Shown here one piece after another: positions 24,113-33,735 of a stretch of 64,000 nt of DNA. Numbering within the stretch: position 1 is the first letter of the stretch; each line of letters opens with the position of its first letter. The notes under the pieces were generated by a model, which made no database searches, was not told the DNA's origin, and worked only from the letters and a program-made list of their open reading frames with translations. The stretch is taken from the NCBI GenBank assembly GCA_030737835.1, contig CM060853.1:9260134-9324133 (forward strand). The letters are read 5' to 3'. Made by a program: the position numbers and the translations under genes. This stretch comes from Acorus gramineus (Eukaryota; Streptophyta; Magnoliopsida; Acorales; Acoraceae).

Positions 24113-24184
24113 GGGGCATTTCGAGAATCGAACTCGAGACCTCTCGCACCCGAAGCGAGAATCATACCACTAGACCAAATTCCC
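24113..24184 (-). tRNA. tRNA-Pro(CGG), one acceptor mismatch
   Basis: 72 nt; anticodon loop TTCGGGT gives CGG. The T-stem carries the compensated TCGAG/CTCGA pair. The acceptor 5' strand is GGGAATT against 3' AATGCCC, an A-G mismatch at pair 4:69, so charging or processing may be impaired. Confidence 0.8.
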
Positions 24185-24434
24185 ATTTGCATGATTGTTA
24201 GAATTATAATCAAAGTCTCTCATATTACTGGGACTGCGTGTGCTTATATATTTTAATGACAGACTAAGTGATGAATTTAAATGGTTACGCATTAATACCG
24301 AAATTACTTTTAAAGATAGGATTATGAGCATTATATGGTATGAGACTATAAATATAATTCCCCCAAAGTATCCCACAAGGAAGAGCTGTCTCTAAGTTGA
24401 AGATCAGATAGATAAAAAAAATGCCTTCTTATAT

Positions 24435-24677
24435 ATGATCACTTTAAAATTTGGAATGAACAAAAACATCATAAACATAAAATCATATGCATGGGGCATT
24501 CCGAGAATCGAACTCGGGACCTCTCGCACCCAAAGCGAGAATCATACCACTAGACCAAATGCCCATTTCCACAATGATATTTTAGTTCATCATCTATTAT
24601 CTTCAAATACAATTCTAGAATTGGTATTACTCTATTATTCCTTTAGGTTTGCAGTCTCCATATGCTGCATAGATTAG
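24435..24677. repeat. Inverted duplicate B (partner 22682-22924)
   Basis: Reverse-complement match of 22682-22924, centred on the TGG gene at 24493. The arms are about 1.5 kb apart with one TGG and one CGG gene between them. Confidence 0.85.
24493..24564 (-). tRNA. tRNA-Pro(TGG)
   Basis: 72 nt consensus TGG gene with full pairing and T-stem CCGAG with CTCGG. It belongs to the unit 24493 TGG, 24757 relic, 25117 CGG, a tandem copy of 23473, 23738, 24113. Confidence 0.95.
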
Positions 24678-24756
24678 TCAATATGCACTTGAATATTACA
24701 TAAAAGCCTAAGTTGACTTTAAAATTCTAAACTACCAGAAAGAAATCAAATGCAGT

Positions 24757-24832
24757 GGGAATTCACTATTCAGAGAATTGAATGCAAGCCTTCTCACATC
24801 CAAAGTAAAGTTGCTACTACTAGAGAAAATTC
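24757..24832 (-). pseudogene. Old tRNA-Pro relic
   Basis: GAATTCACTATTCAGAGAAT, then CAAGCCTTCTCACATCCAAA and CTACTAGAGAAAATTC. It belongs to the same relic family as 23738. Confidence 0.55.
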
Positions 24833-25116
24833 TGAATGCATATTCAGATAACAGTACCTTAATCTAGTGATTGATCGTGTCTCCAAACATCGGTGTAGAC
24901 AAAGCTTGTTTTAACAGCAAATACTCTTCTTAATAAATATACTTCTCATACAACAGAATGACTATCTAATTTTTGAGTGATAATCATGATTACAATTAGA
25001 AGTTGAGCTAAGTTTTAACCAAAATATAGATTACAAAAAAAGAAAAAAAAAAAAGAAGAAAAGGAAATGCTGCATTAACTAATGAATGTTATAAAACAAT
25101 AACCAGATTGCAAAGT

Positions 25117-25188
25117 GGGGCAATTCGAGAATCGAACTCGAGACCTCTCGCACCCGAAGCGAGAATCATACCACTAGACCAAATGCCC
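25117..25188 (-). tRNA. tRNA-Pro(CGG), one acceptor mismatch
   Basis: 72 nt, anticodon CGG, compensated T-stem as in 24113. The acceptor 3' strand is ATTGCCC against 5' GGGCATT, giving a T-T mismatch at pair 6:67. It is the last gene of the cluster. Confidence 0.85.
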
Positions 25189-25854
25189 ATTTCAGGACCA
25201 TAAAAATTACTCGAAAATCTGTCATTACTGGGACTGCATATGTTTATATAGTATAATGAAAAACTAAAGTGATGGATTTAAATGGTTTTTCAACTATATA
25301 TATTAGTGAAAGTTGGGAGCACTGAGGATGTTTCAAAATCGAGTTTGATGTATGATTCCTACCAAAACAAAATCTCTAAAAGCTGTGCATTTGCAAATGC
25401 TTATATAGTATGTTTCCAAATGCTGCCTTAGTAATGTGATAATGTGAATTAATCATGGTGTCCATTGTATATAGAAATTATTTATGTTGTGTAGAGGTGT
25501 ATAGGGTTAAAGGTGGAGTTCGATTTATGTGATTATTAAAGGTCTTAATGTGTAAATAAAAGAAAAGGTTGATGTACTGTTGGATGTTTCTCTATGAATT
25601 TCTCATCAATCTCTGGCTGATACAAAAATCTTGCATCATTAGTTGCCCTTCATAATTTTTCACTGACATGTTGGAATACAGTAGTGGATTTTATTCTTTT
25701 CTTTTCTTTTCCAAATATTTGTACAAATACAGGTCTTTGCAGGATCCAACAATAGGAGAAAAATGCACTTTGGAATATCAAATATAGTGAAACAGCACTT
25801 CTATCTGTCATATTAAAATTTCCTGTTGATCTCAATATAATTCGTATTGATTTA

Positions 25855-26056
25855 GGTAACGTTTGGAAACATGTTTTAGTTTTTTCTTCTTTGTAGGAAT
25901 CAAATTAGCCCAAACGTGTTTTCTAACTGGTCGCAATATAATGAAAAACACAACTTTTACTTATAAACAATCATTTTAAAAAAAGAACGTTCAGGAATTT
26001 AATGTATGTATGCTTCCTGAGAATTATCAAAAGCGAACAGGTTTCCAAACGCTACC
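25855..26056. mobile_element. Tourist-like (PIF/Harbinger) MITE with TTA target duplication
   Basis: A 202 bp element starts GGTAACGTTTGGAAAC and ends GTTTCCAAACGCTACC, a 16 bp inverted repeat with one difference. It is flanked on both sides by TTA (25852-25854 and 26057-26059), the target size and preference of PIF/Harbinger elements. It is non-coding. It lies between the tRNA-Pro cluster and the 3' end of MIC10. Confidence 0.85.
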
Positions 26057-26354
26057 TTATTAACAATTCAACTTGGAAAAACAACAATATGTTGCAAAAA
26101 TGAATCCACTTCAGGATATCGAAAACAAAGAAGAATGCACTTTGAATCCATTGTTAAGCCAATCACTTCTGTAATATAAGAACCATATAAGGTATTTGAC
26201 ATAACAAAAACCTGGTAAGAGTACAAGCATCACCATCCATCAATCTGTGACGGATTGTAAGAAAGAAAAAAAATGAAAACAAAAGACAGCTTGACTAGAG
26301 AAATCTTGATGAAATGCTACATTAAAATTGAGGGAATTGTCGAAGCATCTCCTA

Positions 26355-28653
26355 TCAATTTGGAACTTTCTGTGTCAGCTCAGTTTCATCCTGCAAAGAA
26401 ATCAAACAAAACAGTCACCAGAGAGGGGGAGGAACTTCAAAATTTGCAAAATCTGACACATGTAGACAGAAAAGAAACAGTAGAAGACATAATATTAAAC
26501 TCTTGGAACTATAAGTACGATGATTAGTTTGAAAATAGTTGTCCATTAGCAACTAAAGCATTGTTTTCTGTTTGTCGAAATATTAAGTTTTCATCTCTCT
26601 TGTAAAGATGAAAAATAATGTTTCCATGATACCTTTTAGTTTGGAATCTATGGGGAATGGACACAGACACCAAAAACGGACATGACATGATACAAACACG
26701 GTAACACGACAAATCTTGAAAAACTAGGACACAGACACAACATTAAATAAATAAATAAATAATATTACACTATAGTTATTAGGAAAAAAAGGAGTACAAA
26801 TCTGTAAACTACAAAAAGAGTTTAATAACTACAATGGTATGTCACCTATTAACTCCATCAAGATTTAAATATTATTTGATTTCTTGGAAGCATAAACCTT
26901 TCATTAGTTATGAAAAAATTACAACATTGCACATAGCCTAAGAATTCCATAAATTGTGCAAGATATTTCCAGTTGAATGAAATTCATCAGCAGACATGGG
27001 AAGAACTTAGGAGGATAGTTCAACAGATTTCAAATCAATTCTTCAGTTTTGTTTTTCAGGGAGTATGTGGGAGCAGTTCACCTACATAAAATCAATTCCT
27101 CATATAAAAAAAAACACTCACTTTATGATGTATGCCCAATTATCCAATAGAAAATACAAGCAGTTTTGTGCAAAACATGCCCACTACCGCACTTACATGA
27201 CATGAAACCTTACATGAGTATCAGATGAAACCAGGTGTGCCAACCTTGGAGATTGCCCACCCATTATGTAAGTGCACTCCGTATATGCGCTTCCAACACC
27301 TACCCCAGCAGCAAGAGCTACCGACGCCCATCTGGTCACTGGTCTCTCTGAGGAGAAAAATAAAAAGTAATTGATAAACCAAGTATATTAGTTCATTGGA
27401 ATATTAAACTCTTTAATTTACAGAATTTCAAAAATCTTGATTACTACCCAAAAATGTATTTACTTGCCAACATTTGAAATATCACTTTGTTGATTCAGAA
27501 TAAACACAACACACATCCCTACGTAACTGATTTTGACTTTCATTCTATTATAAAGAACTGCATTTTTTGAATTGGAAACCGCCTAGACATCAATATGAGG
27601 TACTACAAGTACAGATCACACATGCTTCACTCTGGAGATACTCAATAATGTTAACCTAGTATTCTGTATGTCAGTGTGTTGTGAGGTTTAAACGATCATA
27701 ATCTCATATTTGTTTTGATTAACTCAATAGCCAATGTAGATTTTTTAAGCAATGCATGACTTAATCCAATATGAACAAAAACTTTTCAAGCATGCAACTG
27801 ACAGTGAAGCAAATATGGGCACCGAGTCACCAATTCACTCACATGCTTCTGCAGTCGATTCAGCAGATACCACATCATCTAAGGCAGTATATGAAATCCC
27901 CAATAGAGATTAGAGCATACACTCTATTATGCCAATATATAATTCTATTACAAAAAATGTATAAAAAATATATGCATTTAATCCATTTGACTACAAATTT
28001 CAATTTTTGTGAAAACGTGTATTTCATTGGATAAGTATATACTTAAAAAAATTCCAAAACATATTTGGTATGCAAAAGTGACTGCATAAAAGAAAGGTGG
28101 AACATTTTCCATCAAATACAAATCAAAAGGTATAACAGTATAACAGAACCCACATTCGAACAACTTATAATGAAGACTCATATAGAACACTTCATAAACA
28201 ACAAACATTAAAAAAACAAAATACCAAAATCACCACCCATCAAAACAATCCTCACAGATATTCAACTAATCATTAAAAATACAATGATACATACAGAACC
28301 CAAACTCTCTAATAAGTCAAAAACAACCAAAACCCAACAAAACCCCAAAAGAAGACCTGATTAACCCAATTCGTCAATATATAACAAGATCTAAGACAAA
28401 CAAAGATTTTGACAAGAACCCATTTGAAGAAAACCCATGAAACTCAGGATCCACTGCATCTCAATCGATCCAAAGTGCACCACCAACTCAACAACCCACA
28501 TAGAGAGAGACAGAGAGACTCACTGAAGAGGAGGAGACCACCGAATCCCCCGGCGATGGAGGAGTAGACGAAGCGACGGACGGTCAGATCGACGCACGCG
28601 TCGTACTTCGCGTTCGGGTCGACCATCTCCAACCGTTGATTCTCCGCCGCCAT
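26355..28653 (-). CDS. MIC10: MICOS subunit MIC10-like protein
   Basis: A small inner mitochondrial membrane protein whose oligomers bend the membrane at cristae junctions. Exons in transcript order are 28653-28524, 27347-27214 and 26390-26355, giving 99 residues. Exon 1 encodes MAAENQRLEMVDPNAKYDAC, then VDLTVRRFVYSSIAGGFGGL and LLF; exon 2 encodes KRPVTRWASVALAAGVGVGS, then AYTECTYIMGG. The two hairpin segments with Gly-rich motifs (GGFGG and GVGVG) are the family hallmark. Donors are GTGAGT and GTAAGG. Exon 3 adds DETELTQKVPN; without it, translation would run on 11 codons past the second donor (VRFHVM end at 27193). The start codon follows a (GA)n 5' UTR. Exons 1 and 2 are secure, exon 3 likely. 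Confidence 0.88.
26640..26780. repeat. Dispersed GTGTCC-type repeat, copy in MIC10 intron 2
   Basis: Contains GGGAATGGACACAGACACC, GACATGACATGATACAAACA and AAATCTTGAAAAACTAGGAC. These phrases recur at 43540-43610 in an intron of the bZIP-like gene. The class consists of repeated GACACGGACAC-like words common in plant genomes. Confidence 0.6.
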
Positions 28654-28675
28654 TGATGCTGAGCTTCGCAAACAC

Positions 28676-28694
28676 AGAGAGAGAGAGAGAGAGA
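28676..28694. repeat. (GA)n tract in the MIC10 5' UTR
   Basis: Uninterrupted GA dinucleotides 23 bp upstream of the MIC10 start codon, a CT tract on the sense strand of MIC10. CT-rich 5' UTRs are common in plant housekeeping genes. Confidence 0.8.
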
Positions 28695-28746
28695 GATGTA
28701 CAATATGAATACCGGGCCGGGTCGGATCCGACCCGATTACGTCAGT

Positions 28747-29053
28747 CGTGCCGGCACGATAGGGCACGCACTACAAAGCAGGCATTTTGTAACGGCTAAA
28801 TTAGCCGTTGTGAGTCAAACGGGCCGGCCCGGCCCAGTAACGGTAACTTCTCGGGCTCTATAAATGTATGCATTTCTCATTCCTTCATCACTTCTTCCTC
28901 TCTATCAACTCATTCAAATTCTCTGCATTTATAAATTTGAAGCTTTTCAAGCTCTTACAAGTCAAAGATTTGAAGTTTGCAAGCTCAAAATCCAAGCTCT
29001 CACAAGTTGGTAAAGTTTAGTATTTATTAGTTAGTTTACTTTATTTTTTATAT
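28747..29053 (+). promoter_or_regulatory. Divergent region with palindromes and TATA box upstream of the hAT-derived ORF
   Basis: It contains the 12 bp palindrome CGTGCCGGCACG (28747-28758), the 19 bp palindrome AACGGCTAA-A-TTAGCCGTT (28791-28809), GGGCCGGCCCGGCCC (28821-28835) and a TATAAAT at 28859-28865. A CT-rich leader with repeated AAGCTCTCACAAG-like words follows. I associate the GC-rich words and the AACGGCTAA palindrome with the 5' flank of this plant hAT group. The MIC10 start lies only 94 bp to the left. Confidence 0.55.
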
Positions 29054-30817
29054 TTGAAAATGGACCCTCACAACATTAACCATGAAGAAGATACAGAGTC
29101 AATAGGGTCATGTGAAAGGGCTAATAAGAGGATTTGTCATGCATTTGATAGTTTGTCCACTTTTGAGTACTCTCAAACTAGAATGATAGAAGGACTTGTA
29201 ACTTTCATTATTAAAGATGACAGATCATTAACTTTGTGTGAATCTATAAAATTTGCAAATTTTCTACAAAAATATGTTAACCCCCAAGTTAAACCTATTT
29301 CTCAAGACATGGTTAGAAATGAAGTTTTCAAAAGATATAATAAATTCAAACCTCTCTTTATTCAAGAATTGCAAAATGTTCAAAAACTTTCTTGTACCTC
29401 TCATTTATGGATTGGAATGAATGGTTTGTATTATATTTGTGTTACTGCTCATTATATTGATTCTAGTTGGAAGTTAAATAAAAGAATTATGGCTTTTCGT
29501 CCGTTACAATATCCATGTAGTGATGTTATTTTTCAAGAATTGATGGATATATTTAGGGAATATAATGTTATTGATAAAATATTTAGTGTTACTTTTGATG
29601 ATGTTATTAATAATGAAATTGGTGCTCCTTATGATTTTGAAATTTTTTATTATAAATGTGGCATGTGTCACGTCATAAATCTAATTGTACAAGATGGCTT
29701 AAAAGAAATTAGTGACCATGTAAAAAATATTAAATATGCATTGCTTTTCATTATGTCATCCCCCTCTAGAATACAGAAATTTGGAGAATTTTGTAAAGTA
29801 AATGGAGTACAACCTAAAAGATTTCTACTTGATGTTCATGCTTATTGGAATTCTACATATTTTATGTTCAAATCTTGTGTTGGTTACCATTTGTTAATCA
29901 CTGAATTTACTGAAAAACATGATTATGCCATTGTTTCACAAACTGATTGGGATATTGCATTTCATTATATGGAATATTTAGGTGTCTTTTATGAGGCCAC
30001 AACTTTTTTTTCAGGAGTTTATTATCCCACATCACATCTTCTGCTTAATCAATTGTACAATATTTCTAATGCATTTGCTACACATAGAGAACAAGCAATT
30101 ATTAAATCTGTTTGTGATATGATGGAAGAAAAATTTAGAAAATGTTGTGAGAATATTCCAATGCTATATTGTTTATCTGCTGTGATGGATATTAGGCTTA
30201 AATTATATAATGTTGGTAGATTAATTAGTGGAATTTCTGAAAATTTAAGTTATCCACTCAGCATAACTATTGATTCTGTTGAATCTGCATTAACAAATAT
30301 GTATGAAAAATATAAAATTAAGTATGCAAATAATCCAAAAACATCTAATGAGTCTAAATGCAAGAAAAGGGATGCAGCATGGAATTTTCTTGCAGGAGAG
30401 CTTGGAAGTTCATCATCCATGGAAAGTATTTCTTATTCTCATTCTCAACCCAATGAATTTTTAAAATATTTGAATACTGATTGGGTATCACTTCTCACTC
30501 AAGATGAGCTAGATAATTTTGATGTTTTAAAATGGTGGAAAGCACATGAAATCGTATTTCCTGTGCTTTCTATCATGGCACGTGATTTACTAACTCATTC
30601 AATATCTGCAATAGCATCAGAGTCTGTTTTTAGTACAGGTGACAAAGAATTAAGCTATTCTAGGATGAGACTAGGTCCACGCACGTTAGAGGCAATCATG
30701 TTCTTGAAGGACTGGTACGACGCGGATCTTAGAGCTCAAGAATGGAAGGATTGGTTTGAAAAAGAATTTGAAAACCTAGATATAGAAGATGAAGATGATG
30801 AAGATCTTGAAGATTAA
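29054..30817 (+). CDS. hAT transposase-derived protein (RICESLEEPER-like), no BED finger
   Basis: One open frame of 587 residues. Domains: a degraded N-terminal region (1-110), an RNase-H-like core with VTAHYIDSSWKLNKRI (130-144) and HVINLIVQDGLK (206-217), a DUF4413-like segment (about 350-420), and a C-terminal dimerisation region (about 460-560) with ASESVFSTGD and LEAIMFLKDWY. The tail is very acidic (EDEDDEDLED). The N-terminal BED zinc finger usual in active members is absent. The first catalytic Asp, in the family's TTDLWTS motif, is replaced by His (TSHLW, residue 117), while Asp182 and Glu523 remain. No second terminal repeat was found downstream. The frame is long and unbroken, so this may be a recent relic or a domesticated protein; I cannot decide from sequence. 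Confidence 0.85.
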   Translation: MKMDPHNINHEEDTESIGSCERANKRICHAFDSLSTFEYSQTRMIEGLVTFIIKDDRSLTLCESIKFANFLQKYVNPQVKPISQDMVRNEVFKRYNKFKPLFIQELQNVQKLSCTSHLWIGMNGLYYICVTAHYIDSSWKLNKRIMAFRPLQYPCSDVIFQELMDIFREYNVIDKIFSVTFDDVINNEIGAPYDFEIFYYKCGMCHVINLIVQDGLKEISDHVKNIKYALLFIMSSPSRIQKFGEFCKVNGVQPKRFLLDVHAYWNSTYFMFKSCVGYHLLITEFTEKHDYAIVSQTDWDIAFHYMEYLGVFYEATTFFSGVYYPTSHLLLNQLYNISNAFATHREQAIIKSVCDMMEEKFRKCCENIPMLYCLSAVMDIRLKLYNVGRLISGISENLSYPLSITIDSVESALTNMYEKYKIKYANNPKTSNESKCKKRDAAWNFLAGELGSSSSMESISYSHSQPNEFLKYLNTDWVSLLTQDELDNFDVLKWWKAHEIVFPVLSIMARDLLTHSISAIASESVFSTGDKELSYSRMRLGPRTLEAIMFLKDWYDADLRAQEWKDWFEKEFENLDIEDEDDEDLED

Positions 30818-31385
30818 ACAACATTATATGTTTGGAACTAGAATTATCTTTGTAATTTTTTACATTTTTTTGTTTTTTTTATGTGAAATGTGTAAAATTA
30901 ATTGTTTTACTGAATGCAAAAACCATAATGATGTAATTTTTTTTTTTTTTTTGAAGAATAGTACTCCCCAGTATTTGATCACTTGAAATTCTTATCTTTT
31001 CTCACTCATGAGATTTCTAATGTACTATTAACCATTGAACTCTTCAACTTATTATATTATTTAATAAATATTTTTTAATTCTGTCATATCTATTGTCTTT
31101 TAAACTATTGTTTTTAATCATAAATTTACAATTTCATTTAGTTTACAATCACATAAATATAACTATCAAAGCTAGGCTTGAACTAATTCATACTGAAGAC
31201 CCAAAATTCAAGAAAATATATTTTTATATTTTAAAAACAAAAATTAGTTTTGTAATTAAAGGGGAGGTTATGGTAAGGATTATGGAGACCTTCAGTGGAG
31301 GAGATTTGAAATTGGACGGTCAGGATTGATGAGGTTTTGAAGATGGACGGCCAGAAAAATTAAACCAAAATAAAAAATAAGACGA
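30818..31385. other. AT-rich 3' flank of the hAT ORF; no gene seen
   Basis: T runs and AT-rich DNA. I searched for an inverted copy of the upstream GC-rich or AACGGCTAA ends and found none, so the right end of the element is missing or lies in unrecognised sequence. Confidence 0.4.
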
Positions 31386-31467
31386 CGTCGACAGCAGGAT
31401 TCGAACCTGCGCAGGCAAAGCCCAACAGATTTCGAGTCTGTCTCCTTAACCACTCGGACATATCGAC
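31386..31467 (-). tRNA. tRNA-Ser(CGA)
   Basis: 82 nt class II tRNA: acceptor GTCGATA with TGTCGAC, A-box TCCGAGTGGTTAAGG, anticodon stem CAGAC with ATCTG-side pairing around CGA, long variable arm (TGGGCTTTGCCTGCG), T-arm CAGGTTCGAATCCTG, discriminator G. A single copy, separate from the tRNA-Pro cluster. Confidence 0.95.
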
Positions 31468-31984
31468 AACTTTTGTTCTTACAGACAATATTGTTTTTGT
31501 TTACTAATGTAAATTAAAATTTATAGCTTAATTATTAATTTATTTGTTAAATTATTCGTGATATACAATAGTGATTTTTATGATTTACTCAATAACATAT
31601 TTTACACAAAAACATAATATTTTACTTAAAATCTTAATATTCATCCATGATAGTTATACTATGATAGATAAACAACCTATACAACATGACTATTTTTTGT
31701 TTTTATCTTTTTATAATATGCTCATTAAAATAAAAAACCAAATTTTGCTATATTCACTTTGCATGAATTGATGATAAATTATAGGTAATAACTTATTTTT
31801 AGATGTGTGTAAAAGTATTATGTGAATTTTAAAAGTGACATGACATGTACACTCATAGTTTTAGAATTTTCAAACCTAGTATATACATGTGTAGATGTTA
31901 AAATTAATCTCAGTTGAATAAAGAATACGTATACTCGAATAAGTCAGACATTCGAAAAAAAGCCTCACTAAAACAGAACATCAT

Positions 31985-32580
31985 TCATTTTAGACCAAGT
32001 CTCTAAGGATTATGTGCGTCCGAGGAAAGGAGCCCGACCTCTCAAGGTCCACGTACATTCCGAGGTGCGAGGACAACATCTGAAGATCAAGTGTGTCCAA
32101 CAAAAAAAGCATAATGACACGTGTTCAACTCGTCCCATGAATATTGCAATTAAGTATGCCAAAGTACAACAATCCATTCAAAAAGACATGATAGCTAGAG
32201 ACAAGTCACTTGGTTGATCAGATCAAAAGAGAAGGGATGAGCATACGTGTCGTCCAACCATTGGTTCACGTGAAAGATTTATCCACGTCAACAAATGTCT
32301 GACACGTCACAGTTGGTCTATTTACAACCCCCCCCCCCCCCCACCGAGAGGTATGTGAGAGAACTCATTCAAATCCTTGAATCCTCAATTGAACACCTTG
32401 TTCTACCTAGTCTAACTTGATTGTTGGAGTGTCTTGAGCTGACACCACATCGATGTGACAACAAAAACTCGGGTTGATCAGATCACCAATTCTAATGTCT
32501 CCAATTCAAGATTCTTGGATCTTTGTCTCATCAGATCCAATCTCGTTTAAGTACGCCCCATTCAAGGAAGAGTAAATATC
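31985..32580. repeat. Possible LTR remnant (Ty3-like)
   Basis: The stretch is richer in GC than its flanks. It has GTCCGAGGAAAGGAGCCCGA near its start, a C15 run, ACCGAGAGGTATGTGAGAGA in the middle, then TTGGAGTGTCTTGAGCTGAC and a GATTCTTGGATCTTTGTC near the end. That order recalls the U3-R-U5 layout of plant Ty3 LTRs. I could not define TG...CA ends or a target duplication, and no internal retrotransposon domain is nearby, so it could be a solo LTR. Confidence 0.4.
32328..32342 (+). repeat. C15 homopolymer
   Basis: Fifteen C between TTTACAA and ACCGAG, inside the LTR-like stretch. It is the only long homopolymer of this kind with C on the plus strand. Confidence 0.85.
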
Positions 32581-32689
32581 ATTCACAAAAAGTCTAAGAA
32601 AAAAGTAGGGATATCTTCTCTTATAATTTTTATTTAAATTTTTGTGATTGTGATTTGTGATCAATTATGTAAGATAATAAATAATAATA

Positions 32690-33000
32690 ATATATAAAAC
32701 AGAAAATATATGTTTATGATATATGTCAGCCCATTAATATCCATATGTTAACTTTAAGTATTAAAAAATTGAATAATTTGTGGGATTGTTGATAGGGATA
32801 GAAAATGGATATAGATACATCATACATAAACAATATAAATTTATTATTTAATAATTCATAGTAATAATTTAATCATATAAAACAAGAAACATAAACAATA
32901 TATATTAAAAATACATGTAAATTTATAATACATTGATATCCGTAAGTATTTCAGAAATTATAAAATTGAATACTTTGTGATTACTTGAATATATAATAGT
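32690..33000. repeat. Dispersed AT-rich repeat (inverted relative to 57030-57420)
   Basis: Contains ATATCCATATG, GGATATAGATACATCA, AAACATAAACAATATATATT and TTGATATCCGTAAG. The complement shares the order of words with 57030-57420 (ATATATTGTTTAT, then ATATGATTAA). Both have degenerate ATATCCGTATCC ends. Non-coding. Confidence 0.45.
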
Positions 33001-33529
33001 CTAATATAAAAGGTTGACCTCTCCATGTCAAACCATTCCAATCCACCAACACAAATAAAGTGAATTATTGTCCGTCCTTTCAATGGGCCTTCCGATCATT
33101 TGCAATCTCCACCGTCCAAAATCAGGCCCACGATCCGTTCGATTAAACGCAAATTTCAATATCTCCTCGCGATGGAGATAAAAATATCGCGAGATAATGA
33201 TTCAGTTAAAATATCGTTATTAAATAAAAAAATTAAATAAAAAAATATTTGCCAGCGTTCTGGGCCAGCCAGTGTTACCAGCCAGTGCCAGCTGAGCCAA
33301 AAAGGTCCACCAATCCCAGCCGTTGATCACCATTTTTGGTTATTTTCGGCCGTTGGATTGCATGTGGTCGTGGAGGGTCGCGGTCGTGTGACTTTCTTTG
33401 AGTGTGACTTTCTTCGATGAACCGAAATATAATATAAAACAATAATGTTTTTTCATTTGATTTTTTTTTGAGTTTTTTATTTTTAAGTCTCCGTAATTAT
33501 GGAATAATCGATATTTCATTTTTTATATT
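33001..33529. other. Intergenic; nothing recognised
   Basis: Includes TATCGCGAGATAA and a short duplication of GTGTGACTTTCTT at 33387-33416. It is moderately GC-rich at 33050-33400 and could be an old promoter or TE flank. No coding frame is supported. Confidence 0.3.
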
Positions 33530-33735
33530 TTGATTTTAGTCTCTAATTTAAAGCGTGTTCCTTTTTAGTCCCTCCAAAAACTAAAAAGAAAATCAAATAA
33601 TTTAAGGATAGGTTCCTCATAGGACTAAAAATTAATATATCTTTTAAATCTGAGGATTAAAACAAATATAAAAAGTGAGGAATCATCACTAAATCCTATA
33701 ATTTATAAAACTTAAAAATAAAAAACCTTCTTTTG
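33530..33735. repeat. Dispersed non-coding repeat (related to 53745-53985)
   Basis: The phrase ACTAAAAAGAAAATCAAATA with ATTTAAGGATA, followed by AGTGAGG...ATCACTAA and AAAAATAAAAAACCTTCTTTT, recurs in the same order at 53745-53985. The family is unknown; no terminal repeats are clear. Confidence 0.6.

Noticed and set aside
22682..24677. Two 80-codon frames nearly identical in sequence
   Set aside because: They run through tRNA-Pro genes and their duplicated flanks; the similarity comes from the inverted duplication, not from a protein family.
16621..25200. Regularly spaced near-identical short repeats that could suggest a CRISPR array
   Set aside because: The repeats are 72 bp tRNA-Pro genes with cloverleaf pairing, spacing is irregular, and the genome is a plant nuclear one.
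28444..28767. 107-codon minus frame extending MIC10 exon 1 on both sides
   Set aside because: The upstream part is (GA)n 5' UTR and the part after the GTGAGT donor is intron; exon 2 continues the MIC10 family sequence better.
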